Assembly (NCBI GenBank): GCA_050015355.1
Contig: JBEKBO010000025.1
Span: forward strand, 1 to 40,239
Direction of reading: 5' to 3'
From: CAWBRT01 sp050015355
GTDB taxonomy: Bacteria; Acidobacteriota; Terriglobia; Terriglobales; Acidobacteriaceae
DNA: 40,239 nucleotides
The notes below the pieces were generated by a model, which saw only the letters and a list, made by a program, of their open reading frames with translations, was not told the DNA's origin and made no database searches. Of the stretch, positions 31,684-40,239 are shown in pieces; the first letter of the stretch is position 1, and each line of letters starts with the position of its first letter. Position numbers and translations under genes: made by a program.

Positions 31684-32080
31684 AGTCAGTTCTTCTTTCT
31701 TTAGTTGATGACAGCTCCGCTCACATCATTGTACGCTGACGTTCCAGGGGGCAGGTCCAGACCTCGAATCACACTTTGGTGTGACAAATCTTACACAACA
31801 GCCGAACAAAGCCGCGCTGGCGGGGCGAACAGGTCGGTCGCTGGTCTAAGAATCGTGCCCCCAAACCGATTCGAGTTGCCAGAGTCATCAGGTCTATTGT
31901 GTTTTCATCAGCTTAGGAACCGCGACCCGCCGGCTGGCGAGGAGCGCGTGCAGTGGATGGACTCTAACGGAGTACAGATCGCGGAATTCCGGAAAACCAA
32001 ATAGCTCCTGCCCGCCGTCCAAACAGAGGACGCGCATTGTCGCCCTGGTATGGGCGTTAAATGTACCAAGGGAGAGCATC
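31684..32080. other. Non-coding gap between GlcG and the zinc-ribbon membrane protein
   Basis: A 397-bp gap between divergent genes. The CRP-like dyads at 31769-31795 are the only clear structure. A 99-codon plus-strand frame at 31705-32004 has no family resemblance and no ribosome site. I found no RNA gene. Confidence 0.5.
31769..31795. promoter_or_regulatory. Overlapping CRP-like dyads upstream of GlcG
   Basis: TCACAC-TTTG-GTGTGA (31769-31784) is a perfect everted-polarity dyad. Its right arm is shared with TGTGA-CAAATC-TTACA (31780-31795), a near match to the CRP core TGTGA-N6-TCACA. It lies about 85-110 bp upstream of the GlcG start. Control by a CRP/FNR-family protein is a reasonable inference. 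Confidence 0.45.
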
Positions 32081-32584
32081 ATGCTTTGTGCATCTTGTGG
32101 CGCCCAGATCGCCGAGACTGCCGCTTTTTGTCCTGCGTGCGGGAAATCAGTAGGAAGAACCTCGCCAAGTGTTGCCGCCGTTCCGGCACCGCCTCCGGCA
32201 CAGCCGACAACCGGCGGTGGCCTCTCCGATAACGTAGCCGGCATGCTCGCCTACGTCACCATCATTCCGGCCATTGTGTTTCTGCTGATTGAGCCGTATA
32301 ACAAACGGCGCTTCGTCCGCTATCACGCATTCCAGTGCATTTTCTTTGCTATTGCGTGCATGGTTGCGTCGTTCGCTTTGAGGATTGTTGCCTTTATGCC
32401 GGTGGTGAGATGGACCACCCTGATACTCTGGCCCCTGCTGTGGCTGGCCGAGGTCGTGCTATGGGTGATCTGCCTGTTGAAGGCCTACCAGGGACAGATA
32501 TTCAAACTGCCGGTCATCGGGAACCTCGCCGAGCAGCAGGCATTTACCATGCCGGACGACACTAACCAGGCAAAGGCCGCCTGA
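32081..32584 (+). CDS. Zinc-ribbon protein with DUF4870/Tic20-like membrane domain
   Basis: A membrane protein of 167 residues. The N-terminal zinc ribbon, CASCGAQI...CPACGK (residues 3-21), is followed by a Pro/Ala linker. Two to three hydrophobic segments (about 55-140) begin NVAGMLAYVTIIPAIVFLLI and contain RFVRYHAFQCIFFA, a DUF4870-type signature. A short hydrophilic tail ends NQAKAA. GGGAG stands 6 nt before the ATG at 32081. Function is unknown; related proteins are common in Acidobacteriota and other phyla. It is a single gene with a terminator 33 nt downstream. Confidence 0.85.
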   Translation: MLCASCGAQIAETAAFCPACGKSVGRTSPSVAAVPAPPPAQPTTGGGLSDNVAGMLAYVTIIPAIVFLLIEPYNKRRFVRYHAFQCIFFAIACMVASFALRIVAFMPVVRWTTLILWPLLWLAEVVLWVICLLKAYQGQIFKLPVIGNLAEQQAFTMPDDTNQAKAA

Positions 32585-32588
32585 TCCA

Positions 32589-32604
32589 CCCCAACACGCG
32601 CAAC
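32589..32604. repeat. 16-bp word shared with the livF-side inverted-repeat element
   Basis: CCCCAACACGCGCAAC occurs here and at 5157-5172 inside the 167-bp element. Here it lies just after the zinc-ribbon gene and lacks the flanking inverted ends. It may be a remnant of the same element. Confidence 0.45.
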
Positions 32605-32616
32605 TGCTCAAGACTT

Positions 32617-32648
32617 GCCCCATTTCGCCATGCGAGTGGGGCAATTTT
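32617..32648 (+). terminator. Probable terminator of the zinc-ribbon membrane protein gene
   Basis: GCCCCA pairs with TGGGGC, with inner TTCGC/GCGAG pairing, followed by AATTTTAT. It lies 33 nt after the stop codon at 32584. The T-run is short. Confidence 0.6.
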
Positions 32649-32708
32649 ATGTCTGATAACGATTTCGTGTCCGATAACGAGCAGCATCGGACACATCCGA
32701 ACTCCGCT

Positions 32709-32738
32709 CCCACATCTGCTAACTGCGGCAGATGTGGG
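32709..32738. repeat. Perfect 11-bp stem-loop
   Basis: CCCACATCTGC and GCAGATGTGGG pair around an 8-nt loop. It lies between convergent genes (zinc-ribbon protein and mdtC) and may act as a bidirectional barrier. No strong T-tract is present on either strand. Confidence 0.5.
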
Positions 32739-32763
32739 GCACTCAGCCAATAATTTTGAAGGG

Positions 32764-32875
32764 GTGTCATTCTGAGCGACCGAAGGGGAGCGAAGAATGT
32801 GCTTCTTTTGTGGCACGGGGAACAGCAGATCCTTCGCTTCGCTCAGGATGACACTCCTAAGGTCAGGATGACACT
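32764..32875. repeat. Dispersed hairpin repeat, family C, with partial end duplication
   Basis: The core begins GTGTCATTCTGAGCGACCGA (32764) and ends CGCTCAGGATGACAC (32854), pairing as a long hairpin. GGTCAGGATGACACT at 32861-32875 repeats the right end. It lies 35 nt beyond the mdtC stop codon. It is related in design to families A and B. Confidence 0.75.
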
Positions 32876-32909
32876 TCTGAGGTGTGTGCAAAATCTTGGT
32901 GGAATTGTT

Positions 32910-35900
32910 CTAATCGGCCGTGCCGGGTTTCGGCAACATGGATGGGATACGACCTGCTTTGCGTTGCGCTGCCCACCAGCGGATGCGATCCATGTAGAGA
33001 TAGATGACGGGCGTGGTAAAAAGCGTAAGCATCTGGCTCACGATCAGGCCGCCGACAATGGTGATGCCGAGCGGACGGTGCAGTTCGCTGCCAGTCCCGG
33101 TCCCGAGGGCGAGCGGAAGGCCGCCAAGCAGGGCGGCCATGGTGGTCATCATGATGGGACGGAAGCGCAACAGACACGCCTGGTAGATCGCCTCTTCCGG
33201 ACTCTTGCCCTCGCGGCGCTCCGCGTCGAGAGCGAAGTCGATCATCATGATCGCATTTTTCTTGACGATGCCGATCAGCAGAATGATCCCGATGACGGCA
33301 ATGACGGAAAGGTCTGTGCGGGTAATTACCAGCGCCAGCAGAGCGCCGACGCCGGCCGACGGCAACGTCGACAGGATCGTAATCGGGTGGATATAGCTTT
33401 CGTACAGCATGCCGAGGACGATATAAACGGTGGCCAGGGCGGCCATGATCAGCAACGGCTGACTGGAAAGCGACCGTTGGAAAGCGGCCGCCGTGCCGGC
33501 GAACTGGGCATGGATGTCAGAGGGCATCCCGATCTGGCGCTGAACATTCAGAATGGCCACCGTCGCCTGCCCGAGAGAGACTCCCGGAGCCAGGTTAAAC
33601 GCCAGCGTAACCGAGGGAAACTGGCCTTGGTGATTCACGCCCAGAGCGGTACTGGACTGCACAAACTTCGCGAACGACCCCAAGGGCACGACCGCGTTGT
33701 TGGTGCCGCGGACATAGATGTTGTCCAGAGCTTGCGGGTTCTGGCTGTAGCTCGGATCGACCTCCATCACCACGTGGTACTGGTTTAACGGACGATAGAT
33801 GGTTGACACCTGCCTTTGACCGAAGGCGTCGTAAAGGGCGCTATCGATCGCGGCGGAGGTCACTCCTATGCGTGCGGCGGTATCGCGATCAATCTGGATA
33901 TGCGCTTCCAATCCCTTGTCCTGCTGGTCGGTGGAGACGTCGCGCAATTGCGGCAGGGCACGCAATTGCGCCAGCAGTTGCGGCGCCCAGTTGTTCAGCT
34001 CCTGCAGGTTTTCCGATTGCAGCGAGTATTGGAACTGCGAGGCGCTTTGGCGTCCCCCGATCTGCAGATCCTGAGCGGCCTGGATGTACAAGGTTGCCCC
34101 GGGAATGACCGCCAGTTGCCGGCGAAGACGCCCGATCACCTGGTCCGCCGTAGTATTCTTGCGGGCTGCAAGCGGCTTCAAGGTGATGAACATGCTGCCG
34201 CTGTTTTGCAGTCCGCGCCCGCCGGAAAACACCATGACTTGATCGACGGCCGGGTCCTTCTGCACGATGGCTGCGTATTCAGACAATTTCTGCCGCAGGG
34301 CGCCGAAGGAGATGTCCTGCGCGGCTTGAATCGAGCCCATCAGCCGGCCGGTATCCTGCTGCGGGAAGAAGCCCTTGGGGACGAAGATGTATAGGGCGAC
34401 GCTGAGACATACCGTGCCGATGGTAACCAACAGGGTGAATCGCTGATGACGTAATACCCATCCCAAGCCGCGGCTATAGCTCTCCAGTATCCAGTCGAAG
34501 ACGCGTTCGCTGGAACGATAGAGCCTGCCGTGTTTCTGCTTCTCGACAGGCTTCAGGAACTTTGCGCACATCATCGGGGTGGTGGTCAACGAGACCACCA
34601 GCGAAACCGCAATGGCGATGCTGAGGGTGACCGCAAATTCGCGGAACAAGCGCCCGACGATGCCTCCCATCAGCAGGATCGGGATGAAGACCGCCACCAG
34701 CGACGTGCTCATCGAGAGCACCGTGAAGCCGATCTCGCGCGATCCCTTGTAGGCGGCCTGAACCGGGCTGTAGCCTTGCTCCAGATATCGGGTAATGTTC
34801 TCGATGACTACGATGGCGTCATCGACCACGAATCCGGTGGAGATGGCCAGCGCCATCAGCGACAGGTTGTCAAGACTGTAATGGAGCAGATACATGGCGC
34901 CAAAGGTGCCAATGAGCGAAAGCGGCACCGAGACGCTGGGGATGAGGGTCGTCCAAAGATTCCGCAGGAAGACGAAGACCACAAAGATGACCAGGACAAT
35001 CGAAATGATCAGGGTGAATTCGATATCGCGCACCGAGGCGCGGATGGTGGTGGTCCTGTCCATCAACACCGAAATATCAATGGCCGGCGAGACCGAAGCC
35101 CGCAACTGCGGCAGCAAGGCGTAGACGCGATCGACGGTCCCGATGATGTTTGCGCCAGGCTGGCGGAAGACAATCATCAAGACAGCCGGTTTTCCATTGG
35201 CAAATCCGGCTGTGTGGATGTCGGCCACGTTATCTTGCACGGTGGCGACATCCGAAAGCCTTACGGGAGATCCATTGCGGTAGGCGACAATCAGGTCTCT
35301 GTATTGATAGGCCTTCCAAATCTGGTCGTTGGCGCTGATGGTGACTGCTTCCTGCGCGCTGGAAAGCTGCCCCTTCGCCTGATTGGCGTTGGCGCTGCCG
35401 AGAGCGGTTCTCACCAGGTCGAGGCCGACTCCGGTGTTGTTCAACTGCGTCGGATTCAACTCTGCCCTGACGGCAGGCTGAGCGGCGCCACCTACAAAGA
35501 CCTGCCCAATGCCCTCCACCTGCGACAACTTTTGCGCCAGGATCGAGTCGGCGGCGTCGTACATATCCGGCTTGGTAATGGAGTCCGACGTCATCGCCAG
35601 AATCATGATGGGCGCGTCCGCCGGGTTTACTTTGCGGTAGGTCGGATTCTGCGGCAGGTTGGAAGGCAGGGTGCCTCGGGCGGCGTTAATGGCAGCCTGC
35701 ACATCGCGAGCGGCGGCATCGATGTTGCGATTGAGGTCGAATTGCAAGGTGATGTTGGTCGATCCCAACTGGCTGGTCGAGGTCATCTCGGTAACGCCCG
35801 CAATCCGCCCGAATTGCCGTTCCAGCGGAGTGGCGACCGAGGAGCCCATGGTTTCAGGGCTTGCTCCGGGCAAAGTAGCGGTGACATAGATCACCGGGTA

Positions 35901-36023
35901 CTCGACCTGAGGCAGCGGCGCGACGGGCAAAAGAGTAAAAGCCAGGGAACCCGCCAGCAATAGCCCGAGCGTGAGCAACGACGTGCCCACCGGTCGTTTG
36001 ATGAATGGCTCGGAGATATTCAT
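32910..36023 (-). CDS. mdtC: RND efflux transporter, MdtC/MuxC-like subunit
   Basis: Inner-membrane proton-driven HAE-1-type RND pump subunit of 1037 residues, the full family length. It starts MNISEPFIKRPVGTSLLTLG, with a first membrane helix and then periplasmic porter domains (LPGASPETMGSSVATPLERQF near 52). It carries the proton-relay Asp pair in GFVVDDAIVVIENI near 400, and the second membrane half ending with GTGTGSELHRPLGITIVGG. The ATG at 36023 lies 2 nt after the mdtB stop codon. MdtB and MdtC normally form a heterotrimer with MdtA as adaptor. Substrates (bile salts, novobiocin, metals in homologues) are not deducible here. Confidence 0.93.
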   Translation of the reverse strand: MNISEPFIKRPVGTSLLTLGLLLAGSLAFTLLPVAPLPQVEYPVIYVTATLPGASPETMGSSVATPLERQFGRIAGVTEMTSTSQLGSTNITLQFDLNRNIDAAARDVQAAINAARGTLPSNLPQNPTYRKVNPADAPIMILAMTSDSITKPDMYDAADSILAQKLSQVEGIGQVFVGGAAQPAVRAELNPTQLNNTGVGLDLVRTALGSANANQAKGQLSSAQEAVTISANDQIWKAYQYRDLIVAYRNGSPVRLSDVATVQDNVADIHTAGFANGKPAVLMIVFRQPGANIIGTVDRVYALLPQLRASVSPAIDISVLMDRTTTIRASVRDIEFTLIISIVLVIFVVFVFLRNLWTTLIPSVSVPLSLIGTFGAMYLLHYSLDNLSLMALAISTGFVVDDAIVVIENITRYLEQGYSPVQAAYKGSREIGFTVLSMSTSLVAVFIPILLMGGIVGRLFREFAVTLSIAIAVSLVVSLTTTPMMCAKFLKPVEKQKHGRLYRSSERVFDWILESYSRGLGWVLRHQRFTLLVTIGTVCLSVALYIFVPKGFFPQQDTGRLMGSIQAAQDISFGALRQKLSEYAAIVQKDPAVDQVMVFSGGRGLQNSGSMFITLKPLAARKNTTADQVIGRLRRQLAVIPGATLYIQAAQDLQIGGRQSASQFQYSLQSENLQELNNWAPQLLAQLRALPQLRDVSTDQQDKGLEAHIQIDRDTAARIGVTSAAIDSALYDAFGQRQVSTIYRPLNQYHVVMEVDPSYSQNPQALDNIYVRGTNNAVVPLGSFAKFVQSSTALGVNHQGQFPSVTLAFNLAPGVSLGQATVAILNVQRQIGMPSDIHAQFAGTAAAFQRSLSSQPLLIMAALATVYIVLGMLYESYIHPITILSTLPSAGVGALLALVITRTDLSVIAVIGIILLIGIVKKNAIMMIDFALDAERREGKSPEEAIYQACLLRFRPIMMTTMAALLGGLPLALGTGTGSELHRPLGITIVGGLIVSQMLTLFTTPVIYLYMDRIRWWAAQRKAGRIPSMLPKPGTAD

Positions 36024-36025
36024 GA

Positions 36026-39000
36026 CTACTCCGCTGCTACGGGCTGCTCGATGCGGTTGCCAACCCTGAAACGTGAGAATCGCCGGGAGAGCCGGTCAAA
36101 AGCCAGGTAGACGACCGGAGTGGTGTAAAGAGTGAGCAGTTGGCTCAAAAGCAGGCCGCCGACAATCGTAATTCCGAGCGGCCGGCGCAGTTCGCTGCCC
36201 GTTCCCGTACCCAGGGCAAGCGGCAACGCACCGAGCAGGGCCGCCATGGTGGTCATCATGATCGGACGGAAGCGCAACAGGCATGCCTGAAAGATCGCCT
36301 CTTCGGGCGGTTTGCCCCCCTGGCGTTCGGCTTCCAGGGCAAAGTCGATCATCATGATCGCGTTCTTCTTGACAATGCCGATCAGCAGGATGATGCCTAT
36401 CAGTCCAATGACATTCAGATCGTTGCCGGTGAGCAACAGGGCAAGAATCGCGCCGACGCCCGCCGAGGGAAGGGTGGAGAGAATCGTAATCGGGTGGATG
36501 TAACTCTCGTAAAGCACTCCAAGGACGATGTACACGGTGACGATTGCGGCAACAATCAGCCAGGGTTCGCTGGCGAGGGAATTGCGAAACGCTGCCGCGG
36601 TTCCCTGAAACCCCGCCTGCACGCTGAGCGGCATGCCAATCTCGCGCTTCACATTATCGATAACCTTGGTGGCCTCGCCCAGAGAGGCGCCCGGAGCCAA
36701 GTTGAACGAAAGCGTTACCGACGGAAACTGGCCGAGGTGGTTGATCGACAGTGGCACGTTGGTACGTTGCAGCTTGGTGAACGACATCAACGGCACCTGC
36801 GTCCCGGTCTGCGAGCGCACGTAGATGCTGTTCAGAGCATCCGGATTGGTCTGAAACTGCGGGTCCACCTCGAGCACAACGCGATACTGGTTCAGTTGGG
36901 TAAAGATGGTCGAAACCTGGCGCTGCCCAAAGGCGTCGTACAGGGTGTCGTCAATCGCCTGCGGCAAAATGCCAAAGCGCGCCGCCGTGTCGCGGTCAAT
37001 TGTCAGGTCGGCGTTCAATCCGCCGTTAAGCTGGTCGGTGGCGATATCCCGCAGCTCCGGCTGCTGCTTCAATTTGTCCAGAAAACGCGGAGCCCATAGG
37101 GCAAGTTCATTGATGTCGGCATCCTCGAGCGCATACTGATACTGAGTACGGCTGAGCTTGCTCTCGACCGTGAGGTCCTGCACCGGCTGCATGTAAAGCG
37201 TGATTCCGTGAACGCTCTCCAACTTGGGTTGCAGCCGCCGGATGATTTCCGATGCCGTGTCCTGGCGCTGATCGCGCGGCTTCAGGTTGATCTGAATTCG
37301 TCCGCTGTTCTGGGTGGTATTGGTGCCATCGATGCCGATAAAGGAAGAGAGACTGACGACATCGGGGTCCTGCAGAATAACGTGAGCAAGCTGCTGCTGG
37401 CTCTCGCCCATGGCGGCGAAGGAAATCGTCTGCGGCGCATCGGAGATGCCGAGAATGACGCCGGTATCCTGCACCGGGAAGAAGCCTTTGGGCACAAAAA
37501 CGTAAAGAGCCAGAGTGAGCACCAGTGTTCCAACCGTAATTGCCAGGGTTGCGGGCTGGTGCTTCAGAACCCAGGTTAGAGTTTCGCCGTACTTCTCGAT
37601 CACCCGGTTATAGAACTTCTCAGATACTTTATAAAACCAGGTCTGCCTGGAAGGATCTTTATGCTTCAGCAACTTGGCGCACATCATCGGCGTCAAGGTG
37701 AGCGAAACCACGGCCGAAACCAGAATGGTCACGGCGAGCGTGACCGCGAACTCGCGGAACAGGCGCCCCACAATATCTCCCATGAACAGCAGAGGGATGA
37801 GCACCGCAATCAGCGACACGGTCAGCGAAACGATGGTGAAACCGATCTGCCCGGAGCCCTTGAGAGCGGCCTCCAGAGGCGATTCTCCGGCTTCCAGATA
37901 GCGGTCGATATTCTCGATCATCACGATCGCATCATCGACCACGAAACCGGTGGAAATCGTGAGCGCCATCAGGGAAAGGTTGTCGAGGCTATAGCCGAGC
38001 AGGTACATCACGCCGAAGGTCCCGACCAGCGAAAGCGGAACGGCAACACTGGGAATGACGGTTGCCGACAGATTTCGCAGGAACAGGAACATGACCATGA
38101 CCACCAGTACGACGGTGAGCATGAGCTCAAACTGCACGTCGTCGACCGAGGCGCGAATGGTCTGCGTGCGATCGGTGAGCACGGAGACCTTCACCGAAGA
38201 GGGCAGCGCCGAACTCAGTTGCGGCAGAATTGCTTTAATGTGGTCGACTACGCCGATGATGTTGGCGCCGGGCTGGCGTTGAATGTTGACGATGACCGCG
38301 GGACGCTCGTTCATCCACGCGGCCTGCTGCACGTTCTCGGCGCCGTCGATGACCGTGGCGACATCCGTTAGCCGCACCGGCGCGCCGTTGCGGTAGGCGA
38401 CGATAACTCCCTTGTAGCCCTGGCTGGTCAGCAATTGGTCGTCCGCGCCGATAGTGTAGGAAAGGCGCGGGCCGTCGAGTATGCCCTTGGCCTGATCGAC
38501 GTTGGCTTGCGCCAGCGCGGTGCGAAGATCTTCCAGGCTCAGCCCGTACGATGCCAGAGCTGTCGGGTTTGCCTGGATGCGAACCGCAGGCTTCTGGCCG
38601 CCGCTGATGGAGACAAGGCCGACACCAGGGACCTGCGAGATCTTCTGCGCCAGCGTGGTATCGGCCAGATCCTCGATCTTCGTCAATGGCAGCGAATCCG
38701 AGGTCAGCGCCAACGTGAGGATCGGAGAGTCGGCGGGATTGACCTTGCTATAGATTGGCGGGTTTGGCAGATTCGTGGGCAGGTAACTGGAGCCGGCATT
38801 GATCGCGGCCTGGACTTGCTGCTCCTCCACGTCGATGTTCTGGTCGAGGCTGAATTGCAGGGTGATCAGCGAACTGCCAAACGAACTGGTCGAGGTCATC
38901 TGAGTGAGCCCGGGCACTTGCCCGAACTGGCGCTCGAGAGGAGCCGTCACAGATGAAGCCATCACCTCAGGGCTGGCACCCGGCTAGAACGTGACGACCT

Positions 39001-39136
39001 GAATCGTCGGATAATCGACCTGCGGCAGCGCCGAGACCGGCAACTGCCTGTAGGCAACAATGCCCACGAGCATGATTCCGATCATCAACAAAGAGGTTGC
39101 GACCGGTCGAAGAATAAAGAGTCTTGACGGACTCAT
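36026..39136 (-). pseudogene. mdtB: RND efflux transporter, MdtB/MuxB-like subunit, with in-frame amber codon
   Basis: A full-length RND pump gene of 1036 codons if the amber is read through, with ATG at 39136 overlapping the mdtA stop as ATGA. Codon 51 (38984-38986) is TAG, in VVTF-stop-PGASPEVM where relatives have YPGASPE, so Tyr to amber is the simplest explanation. The frame is otherwise intact: LERQF near 65, the Asp pair in GFVVDDAIVMIENI, and GTGTGSELRRPLGITIVGG near the end. A restart at the GTG at 38965 would lose the first membrane helix and have no ribosome site. A sequencing error, a recent null mutation or suppression are the alternatives. Confidence 0.85.
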
Positions 39137-40239
39137 GGCCCTGTTGCACCCGTATTCTGCTGCGGTCTAGGTCCCGGACCAGCGGAACGGACTTCCACTT
39201 TGCTGCCGGACTGCAATTTATCCTGTCCGTCCGTAACCACTTGCTCTCCCGGCGCAAGCCCGCTGGCAATCGAGATCAGATTGCCCTCGGTGAAAGACAC
39301 CTGTACGGGACGCAGTTCAGCCGTCTTGTCCGGCTTGATGACATAAGTGAAATTACCCTGCGGCCCACGTTGTACGGCGGCGGCGGGAATGACGGTATTG
39401 TCTTTGCGCACCTCAAGCAGCAGTTTCACGTTGACGAACTGGTTCGGCCAAAGCGCCCGCTCGTGGTTATCGAATACCGCCTTCAATTTGCCGGTGCCGG
39501 TGGTGGTGTCGATCTGGTTGTCGATGGTGAGGAGCTTTCCGGTGGCGAGCTTGGTGAGACCGTCGCGGCTGTAGGCCAGCACCGCAAGCTGCCCCTTGGC
39601 CATGGCCTTGGAGACTACCGGGAGTTGATCCTGCGGGAGCGTGAACACGACCGCGATCGGCTGAAGTTGGGTGATTACCAGCAAACCGTTTTGATCGGTC
39701 GCATGCACCATGTTGCCGATATCCACCAGGCGTAACCCAACGCGTCCACCCACCGGAGCCGTGATTCGGCAATACACCAGGTTGAGTTTGGCGTTATCGA
39801 CCTGAGCCTGATCGGCGCGAACCTGCCCGTCCAACTGATTCACCGTGGCGCGCTGCGTATCAAGCTGCTGTTGCGGGATGATCTTGTCGGCGAACAAGCC
39901 GGTGAAACGCCCCAGGTTAACGCGGGCGTCCTGCAACTGAGCCTGATCTTTGAACAGAGTCGCTTCCGCCTGGCTGAGCGCAACCTCATAGGGCCGCGGG
40001 TCGATCAGGACCAGCAGATCGCCTTTCTTAACCTCCTGTCCCTCCTGGAATGCAACTTGCACCAGTTGCCCGTCGACTCTCGTCTTAACCGTGACGGTGT
40101 TGAAGGCGGTGACGTTGCCTAGACCGGTTCCCTAGAAGGTATATACCTGGATTCGGTGAGTGAATTACCCTGGGGATGGCGAGTTCTCCTGCGACACGAC
40201 AACGATGGCGCGAGCTTATTCCGATGATCTTCGGCGCAA
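39133..40239 (-). pseudogene. mdtA: MdtA-like periplasmic adaptor (MFP), 5' end disrupted and beyond window
   Basis: Membrane-fusion adaptor of the MdtABC pump. Intact from about codon GLGNVTAFNTVTVKTRVDGQ (40062-40128): lipoyl/coiled-coil hairpin, beta-barrel and tail ending QNTGATGP. Further upstream this frame hits TAG (40132-40134) and TAA (40165-40167). The adjacent frame reads GIYLLG just before the break, and removing one A from GGGAACC would join it to TGLGNV, the expected family sequence. A single-base insertion is therefore likely, and more damage may lie further upstream. The nearest in-frame start, GTG at 40062, would lack signal and membrane anchor. The break is close to the end of the available sequence, so a sequencing error is a real possibility. 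Confidence 0.7.

Noticed and set aside
31705..32004. 99-codon plus-strand frame, with a TTCGA-containing stretch near 31870 reminiscent of a tRNA arm
   Set aside because: No ribosome site or family resemblance. I could not build a full cloverleaf with a 7-bp acceptor stem, so no tRNA is called.
34530..35963. 477-codon plus-strand open frame
   Set aside because: Antisense to mdtC; low-complexity charged sequence with no family features.
38984..40134. Possible reassignment of TAG as a sense codon
   Set aside because: livF, livJ, the SDR gene and mdtB end in TAG at family-typical positions, and the second TAG is better explained by a frameshift.

Overview
The window is a 40.2 kb, GC-rich, gene-dense chromosomal stretch of a Gram-negative bacterium. 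The gene mix suggests Acidobacteriota: a LIV-type transporter, Tat-exported oxidoreductases, a triheme c7-type cytochrome, an MdtABC-type RND pump and many dispersed intergenic hairpins. That taxonomic call is inference; no rRNA, tRNA or marker gene is present to fix it. No CRISPR array or tRNA was seen.

Layout. (1) 1-4.7 kb, minus strand: an FAD/Fe-S D-lactate-dehydrogenase-like enzyme (its C-terminus runs off the window) and a CstA-type pyruvate/peptide carrier. (2) 5.2-16.1 kb, minus strand: an apparent transcription unit running proB, CoA-transferase, SDR reductase, two-subunit aconitase X, then livJ-livH-livM-livG-livF, interrupted by hairpin repeats. (3) 16.4-18.2 kb, plus: a UxaA-type sugar-acid dehydratase and a small zinc-ribbon protein. 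(4) 18.2-18.9 kb: a REPtron, a Y1 (IS200-like) transposase flanked by inverted, structurally matched REP units. (5) 19.1-22.8 kb: an FAH-family enzyme divergent from a Tat-exported MmgE/PrpD protein, then a hypothetical. (6) 22.8-31.7 kb: a GntR/FadR regulator divergent from an L-lactate permease, a response regulator, a small Cys/His protein, a Tat-exported FMN alpha-hydroxyacid dehydrogenase with its triheme cytochrome, then minus-strand GarR, glyoxylate reductase and GlcG/HbpS. (7) 32-40.2 kb: a zinc-ribbon membrane protein, then minus-strand mdtC, mdtB (in-frame amber at codon 51) and mdtA (5' end disrupted).

How it works together. Regions 1 and 6 look like an organic-acid hub. Lactate and pyruvate are imported (LldP, CstA), and lactate or other 2-hydroxyacids are oxidised in the cytoplasm (FAD/Fe-S enzyme) and probably in the periplasm (Tat-FMN enzyme plus cytochrome). 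Glyoxylate and tartronate semialdehyde are reduced by the GyaR- and GarR-like enzymes. Region 2 links uptake of an amino-acid-like solute to a dehydratase, a CoA-transferase and a reductase; its substrate is unknown.

The most unusual material is the REPtron, the exported FMN enzyme/cytochrome pair, the exported PrpD-family protein, and a set of hairpin repeats. Most of the repeats sit immediately 3' of genes, and three of them supply stop codons or C-terminal residues.
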